A stretch of 64,000 nucleotides of DNA from JBHENC01 sp046262295 (GTDB lineage: Bacteria; Acidobacteriota; Blastocatellia; Pyrinomonadales; Pyrinomonadaceae), in contig JBHENC010000003.1 of the NCBI GenBank assembly GCA_046262295.1, positions 62,001 through 126,000 of the forward strand, written 5' to 3'. Shown here piece after piece: positions 51,992-61,856 of this stretch (its first letter is position 1; every line of letters starts with the position of its first letter). The position numbers and the translations under genes were made by a program. The notes beneath the pieces were generated by a model. That model was not told where the DNA came from. It did no database searches and saw only the letters and a list, made by a program, of their open reading frames with translations.

Positions 51992-53821
51992 ATGTGTGGT
52001 ATCGCAGGACACTGCGGCATAGCTCCGATAAAGCCTGAAGAGGCCGCATCACTTTGTGAGCGGATGGGTCGGGTACTGGCTAACAGAGGGCCGGATGGTG
52101 CGGGCATCTATCATGACTCGGATTTGCTGTTGATTCACAGGCGACTCGCCATCATTGATCTTTCCGAGAACGGAGCGCAACCGTTGTGGAATGAGGATCA
52201 CACAATCTGCATTGTGGTGAACGGCGAAATCTACAACTTTCAGGAACTCCGGCGCGATCTGGAAATTCGCGGGCATCGTTTCCGCAGCCGTTCCGATTCG
52301 GAAGTGATACTTCATCTTTATGAAGAAAAAGGTATAGGTGAATGCTGCGCGGCGTTGCAGGGAATGTTTGCGTTTGCCCTGTGGGATTCGCGCTCGCGTG
52401 AGCTTTTTCTGGTGCGTGATCGGCTCGGCATCAAACCGCTCGCCGTCGCGGAACACGCCGGGGGCGTGACCTTCGGTTCGACACTCAAAGCCGTTCTATC
52501 CGATCCGGCTGTCCCGCGCGATCTGCGTCCTGAAGCGCACGTGGCGCTGCTCAAGTGGGGGTTCGTTCCGTCGCCCTGGTCAATCGTCCGTGCCGTGCGG
52601 CGGGTCATGCCGGGCACGTGGCTGCGTATTCATAACGGGCGTATCGAGGAGGAGCGTCGCTGGTGGACAGATCGGCCGGTAGAAAGCGCAGCGAACAAAG
52701 CGGATGTGCGCGACGCTATCGAACAGGCTATCGCCTCTCATTTGGTGGCGGATGTTCCGGTCGGCGTACTGCTTTCGGCGGGTATTGACTCCGGCTTGGT
52801 GACGGCGCTTTCCGCCCGATCTTACAAGGGACATCAGCTTGAAGCATGGACGGTCAGCCATCCGAATCTACCGGAAGACGAATACGCGGAAGCGGCCGCC
52901 GCCGCCGCGCATTTCGGCGTTAAGCTGCACGAGGTAGCCATCGGCGGCAGCGGTCTGACCGAAGAAAATTTCGATGATGTCATCGCCGTCATGGATGAAC
53001 CGCTCGCCGCGCCAAGTCTCTTTATGCTGCACCGGCTCTTCAAGGCGCTTTCACCGAAACGAAGGGTCGTGCTTTCGGGCGACGGCGGTGATGAACTATT
53101 CGGGGGCTACGATTGGCACGTTGGAATGCCCGCGTTGCCGGAATGGGCGCAGACAAATCTTTTTCGCAAAGCTGCGCCCGGACTATCAAGGCTCGCCGTC
53201 GCCGGAGGGCGCGTCGGCGCAGTGGGTCGCGTCGCCCGTCAAATGCTTCGTCATCCGGCCTCGATCTATCTGGACAAACTTCGCGTCGCATCCGATGAGG
53301 AGTTGCTCGGATACGGATTGAACCTCGATTTCGATGATCCCATCGAAGCTTCCGCCATCAGCGCGTGGGAACGATTCGCGGGCACGAGCGTGCTCGAACA
53401 AATGCTTGCGGTGGATCGCGCGACGGCGCTGGTGGACGAGATGCTCGCCAAGGTGGACACCATGTCAATGGCGCACTCGGTCGAGTCGCGCGTTCCTTTG
53501 CTGGCGGATGCGGTCGTGGAAGCAGCAAAGGGTTTAGCCGGAGAAGAGAAGCGGCGGGGCGGCGTCGGCAAAATCTGTTTGAGAGAATGGTATGGTGAAT
53601 TAGCGCCGCACGGCGCAAGCGCGCGTCCCAAGACGGGTTTCAATGCGCCGCTGACACAGTGGCATCATCAGAAATCTTCAACCGACTTTTTACATGAACG
53701 GGCGCGCAACGGCTTCGCCTCGCTCTCCGCCCCGGTTGCGACTGCCAGACCGCGTGTCTCTTTTATCAGTGCGGTGCTTGACTCATGGGTGAAGCGACAT
53801 CCTCACCAAGCACAAACGTAA
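51992..53821 (+). CDS. Asparagine-synthase-like glutamine amidotransferase (second copy)
   Basis: A 609-residue AsnB-type protein with Cys2 (MCGIAGHCG), RGPDGAGIYHD, VNGEIYNF and the synthetase PP-loop LLSAGIDSGLV near residue 260, where Ala replaces the first Gly of SGGLDS, then LSGDGGDELFGGY. Both domains are complete. It is a paralog of the 27123 gene but clearly diverged. Two copies in one locus suggest two amidated sugar acids or a different acceptor for each. The start abuts the GT4 stop with no gap. Confidence 0.85.
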   Translation: MCGIAGHCGIAPIKPEEAASLCERMGRVLANRGPDGAGIYHDSDLLLIHRRLAIIDLSENGAQPLWNEDHTICIVVNGEIYNFQELRRDLEIRGHRFRSRSDSEVILHLYEEKGIGECCAALQGMFAFALWDSRSRELFLVRDRLGIKPLAVAEHAGGVTFGSTLKAVLSDPAVPRDLRPEAHVALLKWGFVPSPWSIVRAVRRVMPGTWLRIHNGRIEEERRWWTDRPVESAANKADVRDAIEQAIASHLVADVPVGVLLSAGIDSGLVTALSARSYKGHQLEAWTVSHPNLPEDEYAEAAAAAAHFGVKLHEVAIGGSGLTEENFDDVIAVMDEPLAAPSLFMLHRLFKALSPKRRVVLSGDGGDELFGGYDWHVGMPALPEWAQTNLFRKAAPGLSRLAVAGGRVGAVGRVARQMLRHPASIYLDKLRVASDEELLGYGLNLDFDDPIEASAISAWERFAGTSVLEQMLAVDRATALVDEMLAKVDTMSMAHSVESRVPLLADAVVEAAKGLAGEEKRRGGVGKICLREWYGELAPHGASARPKTGFNAPLTQWHHQKSSTDFLHERARNGFASLSAPVATARPRVSFISAVLDSWVKRHPHQAQT

Positions 53822-53936
53822 AACCTTATCGCCGCAACGGTCATTGGATAATGTTTTATGCGGCGGGCGGTAGATTAACGAAGGTGCGGTTGCCGGAAAG
53901 CGTGACGGTCATATTAAAGACAGCGGGCGTCGGATC

Positions 53937-55196
53937 GTGAAGCGATATGGCCTCGTCCACATCGTCACCAACAATGAGTTCGCCAAGCCGCTGGTCGCAA
54001 GTCAGGTGTTCGATCAAGCGCAGGTGCAGGCGGAGACGGGCGGGGCGGGCGCGCCCGAGCGCGTGGCTGTCTGGGCGATAGAGCCGATGCGTGCGCTGTT
54101 CACACGCGCCTCCGCGAAAGTCCTTCAAGAGCGGCGGCGGCGCTGCCCTGATATTGATGTTCGATTAATCGGCGGTATCGGGCGCTTCGGAGACAGACCG
54201 GCGCTGATCACCGCCGCGCGCCTCAGGCGCAAATTTTTTAAGAATCTCCCGGTGATTTATCACTGTCGCGGCGAGTCCGCAGCGGTGTGGGGAAACCGGC
54301 TGCGAGAGCTTTTCCCGGCGGATATTGTCGCGCTGGACGTGCGCGGCGTTTGGCCGCTCGAGTTACTTTACACTCGCGGGATAACTGATCTGAAGTTTGC
54401 GACGGACACACACCGCGCCGACTACGAGAGCGCCCTGCTGCAACTTCAAGACGTTGTAAGCAAAGCCGATGTGGTTACTACCGTTAGCCATGCATTGAGG
54501 GATTGGCTTGTCGCGGAAACCAATGCTTCATCAGCTATCACTGTCGTTCCGTGTTGCGTAAAGACAGTGACAAATGATGAGCAGCGATTGGAAGTACGAA
54601 GGCGCTGGGGCGTGCGCAACAATCCCGTTCTGATTTATTCCGGCACGGTTGCCGCCTATCAGCATCTGGAAGACCTTGTCCTTCCGTTCATGCGGGCGGC
54701 TCAGCAACGTGCGACGCGCGCGCGCGCAGTATTGCTAACGCCGGAACTCGATGTGATGCGAAGCTTAGCCGAAAAAGCCGGACTGGATGACGAGCGCACG
54801 ATCATCGAATCCTTGCCGCAATCGAAAGTAGCAGAGTCTCTGACGGGCGGTGACATGGGCTTGTTGCTGCGTGTGCCGACCACCGTGAATGTCGTATCGC
54901 AGCCTACCAAAGTGAGTGAATATCTTGCCGCCGGACTTCCGCTCGTCGTTGAAAAGGGAACCGGCGGCGTGCCACCTGATTTTGATGAAACGGGGGCAGG
55001 GCTGACAGTGGTTACGGCAGGACAAGAGCCGACCGCAGTCATCAGGGAATCGCAACGCGCGTTGGAATGGCTGGAAAATGAGGGCGTCGCCAGCCGCGCC
55101 GCCGCGCGCAAGCTAGCGGCCAACGAATTTACGTGGGCGGCTGTTCTACCGAGAATACGTGAAATGTATGCGCAGGCTCTCGATATCGCCAAATAA
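53937..55196 (+). CDS. Glycosyltransferase, GT-B fold
   Basis: A 419-residue protein from GTG at 53937. GT-B landmarks: IYHCRGESAAVWGN, VVTTVSHALRDWL, VLIYSGTVAAYQHLED at the hinge, and TKVSEYLAAGLPLVVEKGTGG in the donor-binding domain. It resembles GT4 enzymes with a weak E-x7-E. No ribosome site is obvious. The 115 bp before it hold no gene. Confidence 0.78.
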   Translation: MKRYGLVHIVTNNEFAKPLVASQVFDQAQVQAETGGAGAPERVAVWAIEPMRALFTRASAKVLQERRRRCPDIDVRLIGGIGRFGDRPALITAARLRRKFFKNLPVIYHCRGESAAVWGNRLRELFPADIVALDVRGVWPLELLYTRGITDLKFATDTHRADYESALLQLQDVVSKADVVTTVSHALRDWLVAETNASSAITVVPCCVKTVTNDEQRLEVRRRWGVRNNPVLIYSGTVAAYQHLEDLVLPFMRAAQQRATRARAVLLTPELDVMRSLAEKAGLDDERTIIESLPQSKVAESLTGGDMGLLLRVPTTVNVVSQPTKVSEYLAAGLPLVVEKGTGGVPPDFDETGAGLTVVTAGQEPTAVIRESQRALEWLENEGVASRAAARKLAANEFTWAAVLPRIREMYAQALDIAK

Positions 55197-55365
55197 TAGG
55201 TCATCGGTTTATCGGCAGGCGAACTATCAAACGCGCTTTTTTATTGCCGCTGCTAATATCGAATTACAACTCAACGTCGGTTGAAGTATAAGAGCAAAAC
55301 TTGCTCCGGCCTGTGTCTTCGGCAACGCGGGCAGCAGTCTTGCCCTGCACCTAAAATCTTACTTG

Positions 55366-56538
55366 ATGGCTTCAGTACAAGAACTACCATCTCCGCTCGC
55401 GGCACAAACGCAGACGCCGGTTCAGGTGGTGCAGCGTGCGCGGTTTTATCATCCAGAGATGGATGTTCTGCGGTTCTTCGCGTTCTTCTTAGTCTACATT
55501 TATCACACTCTCCCGCGAGATGCGCAGGTCTATCTTAATCAGGGGGGTTCTGTGGAGGCGGCGGCATGGGCGAGCGCGGTTGTGTCTGCGGGCGCGCTTG
55601 GCGTTGACCTGTTCTTCGTGTTGAGCGCCTATCTCATCACAGAGTTGTTCATTCGAGAATTCAATAATTACGGGCGCGTTAATGTTCGCGCATTTTATAT
55701 CAGAAGAATCTTGAGAATCTGGCCTCTGTATTATGGCTTTCTCGCGCTGATCGTAATTTTAATTCCGGTTTCTCTAAGCGGTTATCTCGATTGGAAATAC
55801 AAAACGACATTTCTACTGCTGGCGGCTAATTGGGCGTGCGCTTTATGGGGATTTCCGCCGAGCGTGGCGTCGCATTTATGGAGCGTCGCCATCGAAGAGC
55901 AGTTTTATCTTATGTGGCCGCTCGTCATTACTGCTTTCGGCATCAAGCGCATCGGCCATGTCGCGCTCGCCATGCTTCTTATCGCTACCTCTGCGCGGCT
56001 GCTACTGATATTCATGGGCGTGGTACAACCCGGCATCTGGTGCAATACATTTGCGCGTCTCGACCCGCTTGCTTGCGGGGCGTTGATCGCGGTGTATTTA
56101 CGCGGCGGCGCGCCGCGCCTCAATGCTTTCAAACGCTTCGCCATGTTCTTCGCAGGCTTACTGCTTTACATAACGGCTTCGCGTTACGCACAAGCATGGG
56201 GAGCAACGAGCCTGCTTTATTATCCGGCAGCGGCAGCAGGTAGCACACTTATTCTGCTCGCTTGTTTGTCGCGCGCTTACACGGGGCAAAGCCGCGTATC
56301 CCGAACTTTGATTTATCTAGGCCGGATTTCCTACGGCTTATATGTCTTTCACCTTTTAGGATTGAGTCTGGCTGGCAGATTATCTTTCGGAAGCAAGGGG
56401 CTGAATCGCCTGGTAACTGAATTTATCTTGGGAGCAATTCTTACATTAATTTTATCAATCGTGTCTTACGAGTGGTTTGAAAAGCGTTTCCTGCGATGGA
56501 AAGAAAAATTCACACGGATACCTTCACGCCCGGCGTGA
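55366..56538 (+). CDS. Acyltransferase 3 family membrane protein
   Basis: A 390-residue integral membrane O-acyltransferase (OatA/NodX/WecH type) with about ten hydrophobic segments. The catalytic-region motifs are PEMDVLRFFAFFLVYIYHT (His of R-x10-H type), GVDLFFVLSAYLI, NVRAFYIRRILRIWPLYYG and the SVAIEEQFYLMWP motif. It likely adds acetyl or a similar group to the glycan. I use the ATG at 55366; a TTG lies one codon earlier. 165 bp without a gene precede it, containing a small hairpin GGGCA/TGCCC near 55330. Confidence 0.88.
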   Translation: MASVQELPSPLAAQTQTPVQVVQRARFYHPEMDVLRFFAFFLVYIYHTLPRDAQVYLNQGGSVEAAAWASAVVSAGALGVDLFFVLSAYLITELFIREFNNYGRVNVRAFYIRRILRIWPLYYGFLALIVILIPVSLSGYLDWKYKTTFLLLAANWACALWGFPPSVASHLWSVAIEEQFYLMWPLVITAFGIKRIGHVALAMLLIATSARLLLIFMGVVQPGIWCNTFARLDPLACGALIAVYLRGGAPRLNAFKRFAMFFAGLLLYITASRYAQAWGATSLLYYPAAAAGSTLILLACLSRAYTGQSRVSRTLIYLGRISYGLYVFHLLGLSLAGRLSFGSKGLNRLVTEFILGAILTLILSIVSYEWFEKRFLRWKEKFTRIPSRPA

Positions 56539-56673
56539 GCTTTGCACGCACGCCTGTTCATCGAACAAAGATTCGAGGAAGTATTTCGTAGAAAGTAGTT
56601 TTCGATAAAGATTCTGTTTGTAGAGTTTTTTGTTGCGTTAGTTTCGCCGCAAAGCTTTTTATAAGTTTATTCA

Positions 56674-57873
56674 ATGCTCAAGAAATCCGAGATGCTGGTT
56701 GTTACCACATGGTATCCAACACCGGACGAGCCGTTTATCGTGCCGTTTATCAGGGATCATCTGGCGGCATGGACGGCGTATCTTTTAGAAGATGATGGAA
56801 CGCCGTTGGCTGTCGTTCATCCGCAGGAAGCGTTGTCTGTTTTTTCAGCTTTACGTCACCGGCAATCGCGTTTCGATACGGTCGCGGACGAAGAAAAATG
56901 GCGGGTGGTACACGCGCAGGTGTGGCGTTTGGCGCGGCGCTGGTCTAGACGAGATATCGCGCGCGAAACGCAGTCTGTGGTCAAGTCGCTAAAGCATTTT
57001 TCGTGGCTGAAAGCAAAGCCGCCCCGATTAATCGTTGCTCAGACGCTTTCCGCCGCACGCCTCGCTCTTCAGGCAAAGTACGCGCTGAACTGGCGTGTGC
57101 CCGTTGTCTTGGTGGAACATTCCGGGCCGTTCTCGATGCAGTTTCAAGCGGCTGCCGCTGCGCCCTACCAGACACGTGCATTGCAAGAGGTGGACGCCGT
57201 CATTGCCGTTTCGCAAAATCTGGCCGACTCGATTATTGAAATTCGGGGGACGCACCATTTGCACGTCATCGCCAATCCCGTAGACCCGGCAATCTTTAGT
57301 GCGGCCTATCCAGAGGAGCGGCGGGAGGGGCGCGTGCGTCTCGTCAATGTCGGATTCTGCACCACGCAGAAAGCGCAAATTATTTTAGTGCAGAGCGTTG
57401 CGGAACTACTTAAACGCGGCATGGATGTAGAAGTGGAGATCGTGGGTGGCGGCCCGGAGTTGGAAAGCCTGCGCCGCGAATCGGTGGCGTTGGGCGTTGA
57501 AAGTCTGGTCGTCCTGCGCGGGTCGCTCTCCAGAGCCGAAGTATTGGAGTCGCTTTTGCGCGCCCATCTCTTTGTGTTTCCGAGTCGGTGGGAAAACTGT
57601 CCGGTGGCGTTGGCAGAGGCGCAGGCCATCGGGTTGCCGGTCGTCGTGACACGCAACAGAGCCTCCGAGAATATGCTGGTGCATGAAGACAACGCGACGT
57701 GTCCGGTTGACGATCCGTCGGCGCTTGCCGATGCCATCGAAACGGTCGTGCGAAGAACACCGCGCCATACGGCACAGGAGCGCCGCGCTCTGGCGTTTCA
57801 GGCATTTGCGCCCGAGCATTTCGCGCACCAGTGCGGCCTCGTTTTTGAAGAAGCTTTGCAGAGTGCTTTGTGA
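56674..57873 (+). CDS. Family 4 glycosyltransferase
   Basis: A 399-residue GT-B enzyme. N-terminal VVTTWYPTPDEPFIVPFIRDH is typical of GT4. PVVLVEHSGPFSMQ, AVIAVSQNLADSI, the hinge VANPVDPAIF-like segment and PSRWENCPVALAEAQAIGLPVVVTR with the E-x7-E signature follow. It ends overlapping the next gene (GTGA at 57870-57873), so the two transferases are translationally coupled. An AT-rich 135-bp spacer precedes it. Confidence 0.88.
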   Translation: MLKKSEMLVVTTWYPTPDEPFIVPFIRDHLAAWTAYLLEDDGTPLAVVHPQEALSVFSALRHRQSRFDTVADEEKWRVVHAQVWRLARRWSRRDIARETQSVVKSLKHFSWLKAKPPRLIVAQTLSAARLALQAKYALNWRVPVVLVEHSGPFSMQFQAAAAAPYQTRALQEVDAVIAVSQNLADSIIEIRGTHHLHVIANPVDPAIFSAAYPEERREGRVRLVNVGFCTTQKAQIILVQSVAELLKRGMDVEVEIVGGGPELESLRRESVALGVESLVVLRGSLSRAEVLESLLRAHLFVFPSRWENCPVALAEAQAIGLPVVVTRNRASENMLVHEDNATCPVDDPSALADAIETVVRRTPRHTAQERRALAFQAFAPEHFAHQCGLVFEEALQSAL

Positions 57874-59171
57874 AGAAAAGAGTCGTCATCTTTGCCCACC
57901 AGTGCAAGCCGTTTCAAGAGACGGGGCGCGAAGTGGCGAGCCGCAGGGCTTTCTATTTTGCACGCTACTTGCCGGACTTTGACTGGGACTGCACGGTCTT
58001 TTGCGCTTCAACGGAGACGGCCGAGCGCATCGTTTCGGGGGACGGGTGGCGCATCGTGGGTGTGCCGCAGGGAGAGTTGCCGGTCGGTCGCAAACTGTGG
58101 CGCGCGTTGATGATTCGAGAAGCCGGTGGAATCGTGCGGCGCGGCCTTTCATGGTGGTACAGTCGGCGGGGTGATAATAGCGTGGCGTGGGCTGGTCGTG
58201 CGGTCGCGCGGGCTTTGGAGATTCACCGACGGGAACCGTTCGATGCTATTGTCGGGGAACACTCGCCGGATGGCGGAGTCTTGGCCGCGCATCGTTTCTA
58301 TAAACACACGCGCCTTCCTTACTGCTTGGATGTACGCGATCCGGTTGGCATAATGCACTTGGCCGATGCGGGAAAGTTAGCTTTTTTTCAAAACCGCGCC
58401 GGAGTTGCTCGCGCCATTACGACAACGACGGCGAGCTGGATCGAGCCGTTTGAAAAGATTTACGGTATTCAGACGTGGGCGATACCCAATGGCTACGATG
58501 CGGGCGAGATGAACGCCGTGCCTCCGGCGACGTTTGATAAAAACACGATTGTTCATACCGGCAGCACCTACGAAAGCCAACTCGAATATTTTACGGATAT
58601 TGCCGCTGCGCTCAATGCGAGCGACGGTTCGCTTCGATTCTGGTCTGCCGGATACGGCGCGCATCGCATTCGTCACACATTCGGGGCGGCCGGTGCGCTG
58701 GCACACGCGGAGATTTTCGACCATGTGACGGCGGAACAAGCTTTGGCGGCGCAGAAGGGCGCGGCCGCAATCTTAATCGTCGGCCATGATTATGAAGTGG
58801 TCAGCGCACGCCTCTTCGAGCATATCGCTTCAGGCACTCCCGTTATATACTTTCCCGCCGATGGGCGAGAGCAGGAACGACGGCTACGCTGTTCCGGCGC
58901 GCGCTTTAGAGTTGTTAAGGATGTGCATGAGTTGAGCCGGTTGTTTAATGAGATTGCGGCGGGACGGGCGCACTGGGAGCGCCGCGAAAATAGCAGCGAA
59001 CAGCTGTCGCCGCACACACGTTTGCAACGCGCGCAGAGATTAGGACAGGTGCTCGACGGCATCTGTGGGCTGGCTCCATATCCGCCAAAGACGGATTTTG
59101 AAGTTGACGAAACTGTGAATGATGAAGGGCACACGAGCGGGCTTGCGTCTGCTCTGTCGAAGTCAAGGTAA
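57870..59171 (+). CDS. Glycosyltransferase, GT-B fold
   Basis: A 433-residue protein from GTG at 57870. It has the N-terminal VVIFAHQCKPFQETGREVASRRAF, the EHSPDGGVLAAHRFYK loop, LDVRDPVG, AITTTTASWIEPF and IPNGYDAGEM at the hinge. The donor-site motif is weaker: VSARLFEHIASGTPVIYFP. It resembles GT4-like group 1 transferases. The C-terminal 60 residues are polar and unlike the family. Confidence 0.8.
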   Translation: MKKRVVIFAHQCKPFQETGREVASRRAFYFARYLPDFDWDCTVFCASTETAERIVSGDGWRIVGVPQGELPVGRKLWRALMIREAGGIVRRGLSWWYSRRGDNSVAWAGRAVARALEIHRREPFDAIVGEHSPDGGVLAAHRFYKHTRLPYCLDVRDPVGIMHLADAGKLAFFQNRAGVARAITTTTASWIEPFEKIYGIQTWAIPNGYDAGEMNAVPPATFDKNTIVHTGSTYESQLEYFTDIAAALNASDGSLRFWSAGYGAHRIRHTFGAAGALAHAEIFDHVTAEQALAAQKGAAAILIVGHDYEVVSARLFEHIASGTPVIYFPADGREQERRLRCSGARFRVVKDVHELSRLFNEIAAGRAHWERRENSSEQLSPHTRLQRAQRLGQVLDGICGLAPYPPKTDFEVDETVNDEGHTSGLASALSKSR

Positions 59172-59240
59172 GACGCTTTTTGCAACACGCTTGGATTTAA
59201 TTATTCCTACGCCAACGCACAGAACAATTTTTCAAAAACT

Positions 59241-59939
59241 ATGAATCACGAAGACGCTAAACCCGATACCGTATATGAGCAGTATTACGGCCAAAATAAA
59301 TTTCATTACGATTATTCTTCCTACAAATCTTTTATACGCGAGTGGCTCTGGGTTCGCTTGAATTTAGTCCGGCGCTTCAATATCCGGCGCGGCTCGAGGG
59401 TGTTGGAAATCGCTTGCGGTCAGGGCTTTCACGTCAATTTGCTGGGTACGATGGGCATGAAAGTAATCGGCTCCGATATTTCTCAAGCGGCTATCAAGTT
59501 TGCCACGCAGCGCTATCCGAACCGGGAGTTTCTTCAGGCGGATGGAACCGGAAATCTTCCTTATCCGGCGGAATCCTTCGATGTGGTATGGTCGCGCGGA
59601 GCCGCTTTCTTTCATTATGATGTGACGGACGAAAAGAGCTTCGAGATAGTTCGTCAACATTTACGTTACGTCAAACCCGGTGGCTTGTATGTGCTCGTGA
59701 TTGCTACCGATCTATCGGGGCGCAAACCCGCCGACTGGGAGCACACGTGGATGAACACGCTGGCGGATTATGAAACCCTTCTGCGCCGTTTCGATATGCC
59801 GTATACAATTGACTGGGAGCCGGATCGAAAATCTTTGCCGGTCATCGGCAGACCGCTGAAAAACGGTTTGGCGATTGGCTCTTTACGAAAACCTTTACTG
59901 CCGGGAAATTCCAATCGCGTTGCTCCGAACGCGGCTTGA
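59241..59939 (+). CDS. SAM-dependent methyltransferase
   Basis: A 232-residue class I methyltransferase. VLEIACGQGFHVNLLG is motif I, with Ala for the first Gly; VIGSDISQAAIKFA is motif II; and SFDVVWSRGAAFFHYD is the motif IV region. Similar small methyltransferases act on sugars of surface glycans. It is followed 18 bp later by a second methyltransferase gene, so two different methylations may occur in sequence. Acceptor unknown. Confidence 0.82.
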   Translation: MNHEDAKPDTVYEQYYGQNKFHYDYSSYKSFIREWLWVRLNLVRRFNIRRGSRVLEIACGQGFHVNLLGTMGMKVIGSDISQAAIKFATQRYPNREFLQADGTGNLPYPAESFDVVWSRGAAFFHYDVTDEKSFEIVRQHLRYVKPGGLYVLVIATDLSGRKPADWEHTWMNTLADYETLLRRFDMPYTIDWEPDRKSLPVIGRPLKNGLAIGSLRKPLLPGNSNRVAPNAA

Positions 59940-59957
59940 TTAGGTTTATCTATCTTT

Positions 59958-60695
59958 ATGATGTCGCAAGCTGACGACTCTCTTACACAACGCGAACAGG
60001 GACACGCTGCCAAACTCGGCGACGGCCATTTTGATCGAAGCGCAAATGATTTTGCCCGCGCAACCGATGAAACAATCACTGCCGGGCGCTGGCGTCGCGG
60101 CGAACTCTTTCTTGATCTTGCGCGGCGAGAAATTGCCGCTGGCGGGCGTGTGCTCGACTATGGTTGCGGGCCGGGACGCATGGCGCTGCGGCTTGCCCGG
60201 GAAGGATACAGGGTTGACGGCGTTGATGCTTCCGCGAATATGATCGAGGCGGCGCAATTATTAACAACTCAAGCGCCCGCCCTTTCTTTTCGTTGTTTGA
60301 CGACGCAACTGGACGGATTTCAACCGGAGAGTTACGACGGCATCGTTTGCTCCAGCGTCATAGAGTTTGTCGCGGATGACGAAGCTTTACTCAAAGGCTT
60401 TCATTCATGGCTCAAGCCCGGCGGGACGGCCATTATCTCTTTTGCCAATCGCCGTAGTCTCTGGCGATTTTATGCGAAGGCGCGCTTCGGCAGTTCGATG
60501 CCGTTGTATCAATTTCAGAAGCACGTCTACACGGCATCCGAGTTTAAGTCTAAAGCCGAAGCCAGCGGATTTCGCGTCGCGGAAAAGCCGAAATATTTTG
60601 ATTCGCCTTTTGATTACCGGGCAGGATTCTCTTTGCTCGCCGGGCTGTCTATGGTTGGAACCTTAGGGCTAGTTCTACTGAAACGAGATCGTTAA
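59958..60695 (+). CDS. SAM-dependent methyltransferase
   Basis: A 245-residue class I methyltransferase with VLDYGCGPGRMALRLA (motif I), VDGVDASANMIEAA (motif II), YDGIVCSSVIEFV (motif IV) and a late hydrophobic end (FSLLAGLSMVGTLGLVLL), which could associate with the membrane. It is more typical than its upstream neighbour in keeping GCGPG. Probably methylates a sugar or lipid-linked intermediate. Confidence 0.85.
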   Translation: MMSQADDSLTQREQGHAAKLGDGHFDRSANDFARATDETITAGRWRRGELFLDLARREIAAGGRVLDYGCGPGRMALRLAREGYRVDGVDASANMIEAAQLLTTQAPALSFRCLTTQLDGFQPESYDGIVCSSVIEFVADDEALLKGFHSWLKPGGTAIISFANRRSLWRFYAKARFGSSMPLYQFQKHVYTASEFKSKAEASGFRVAEKPKYFDSPFDYRAGFSLLAGLSMVGTLGLVLLKRDR

Positions 60696-60764
60696 AGCGA
60701 ACTGCACGCCGCGCAAGGAAGTGCCGCTTAAGCAGGCACGGGCGAGAGTTAAAGTAAACAGATT

Positions 60765-61856
60765 ATGGCACGCATCGGAATCGCCATCCCCAGTTATCTG
60801 GGGGCATCTTTCATCGGGCGCACGCTTCAGTCAATCGTCGGGCAGACGTATGAGGATTGGCTGTGTGTCGTCGTGAACGATGGTGAAGAAGACGGCACTG
60901 CCGAGATTGTCGCGCAATTCGACGATTCACGAGTGAGATATGTCTGCGACGGTAAGAGGCGCGGGCAGTTCGCCAACTTCAACCGGGCGATACTGGAAGT
61001 CCTCAAAAGCGATGCTGAAATTATTCGATTGCTGTGTGCCGACGATGTGCTTTACCCGTACAATCTGGAAGATGTGGTGCGTGTCTTTGCGGCGCATCCG
61101 GGCGTTGGGCTTGTTGCCTCGCATTATGATGGAATTGACGAATATGATCGCCTGACGTTTCGCGTAAACATGGAAGGGCGCGATGATCTGGTGATGACGG
61201 GATGGGATTATCTCTTAAAGGGTGTTAGTGTGGGCAACACGATTGGCGGCCCTAGTTCCGTCGCGCTTCGCCGCGAAGCAATCGAAACAGCCGGATTGTT
61301 TGACACGCGCGTCAATCATTCCGGCGAGTCGGATTTATGGCATCGCGTGGCGTCGGATTGGGATGTTGCGTGGATTGGTCGGCGCGCCGGATTAAAGTAT
61401 AGGTTCCATGAATCGTCAATCACCGGGCGCGGAAAATATAGCGTTGCGAAATTCACCGATCCCGTTCGCCTCGTGCGGCGGGTGGCGGCCACCGAGTCGC
61501 TCTTCGGCCTGCGCTGGTGGGCGCATCAATACACGATTGGACGCCTGCACAGCATCAATCTACAATTACTCTTGGCAATGGCAAGGAAGGGACACTGGAG
61601 CGGAGTTCGCGCAGGCCTGTCCGGGGCGATGCGAGACGGTTTGATCGTTTATTCTCCATTCTGGCTTCCGCGCGTGCCCTGGCAGGTGCTACGTTTGGCC
61701 TTCGGCCTCGATCCAAGTCGCCGCTTGTTCTGGCGCAAAACGCATGAGTCTCTCCAACCGCCGCGCACCTCCGTCAAGAGTACGGGTGAGGCAGGGAAGC
61801 TAGAAGTGCCAGCCGCCGTTGCGAGCGAGGCTAAAGCTGAAGTAGGGAAAAGATGA
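60765..61856 (+). CDS. Family 2 glycosyltransferase
   Basis: A 363-residue GT-A enzyme with IGIAIPSYLGASFIGRTLQSI, the nucleotide-binding VVVNDGEEDGTAEI, the metal-binding region RLLCADDVLYPYNLED, and an acceptor-side HSGESDLWHRVA. C-terminal helices follow. It is coupled to the polymerase gene by an ATGA overlap at 61853-61856, so the two products probably act on the same repeat unit. Confidence 0.87.
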   Translation: MARIGIAIPSYLGASFIGRTLQSIVGQTYEDWLCVVVNDGEEDGTAEIVAQFDDSRVRYVCDGKRRGQFANFNRAILEVLKSDAEIIRLLCADDVLYPYNLEDVVRVFAAHPGVGLVASHYDGIDEYDRLTFRVNMEGRDDLVMTGWDYLLKGVSVGNTIGGPSSVALRREAIETAGLFDTRVNHSGESDLWHRVASDWDVAWIGRRAGLKYRFHESSITGRGKYSVAKFTDPVRLVRRVAATESLFGLRWWAHQYTIGRLHSINLQLLLAMARKGHWSGVRAGLSGAMRDGLIVYSPFWLPRVPWQVLRLAFGLDPSRRLFWRKTHESLQPPRTSVKSTGEAGKLEVPAAVASEAKAEVGKR

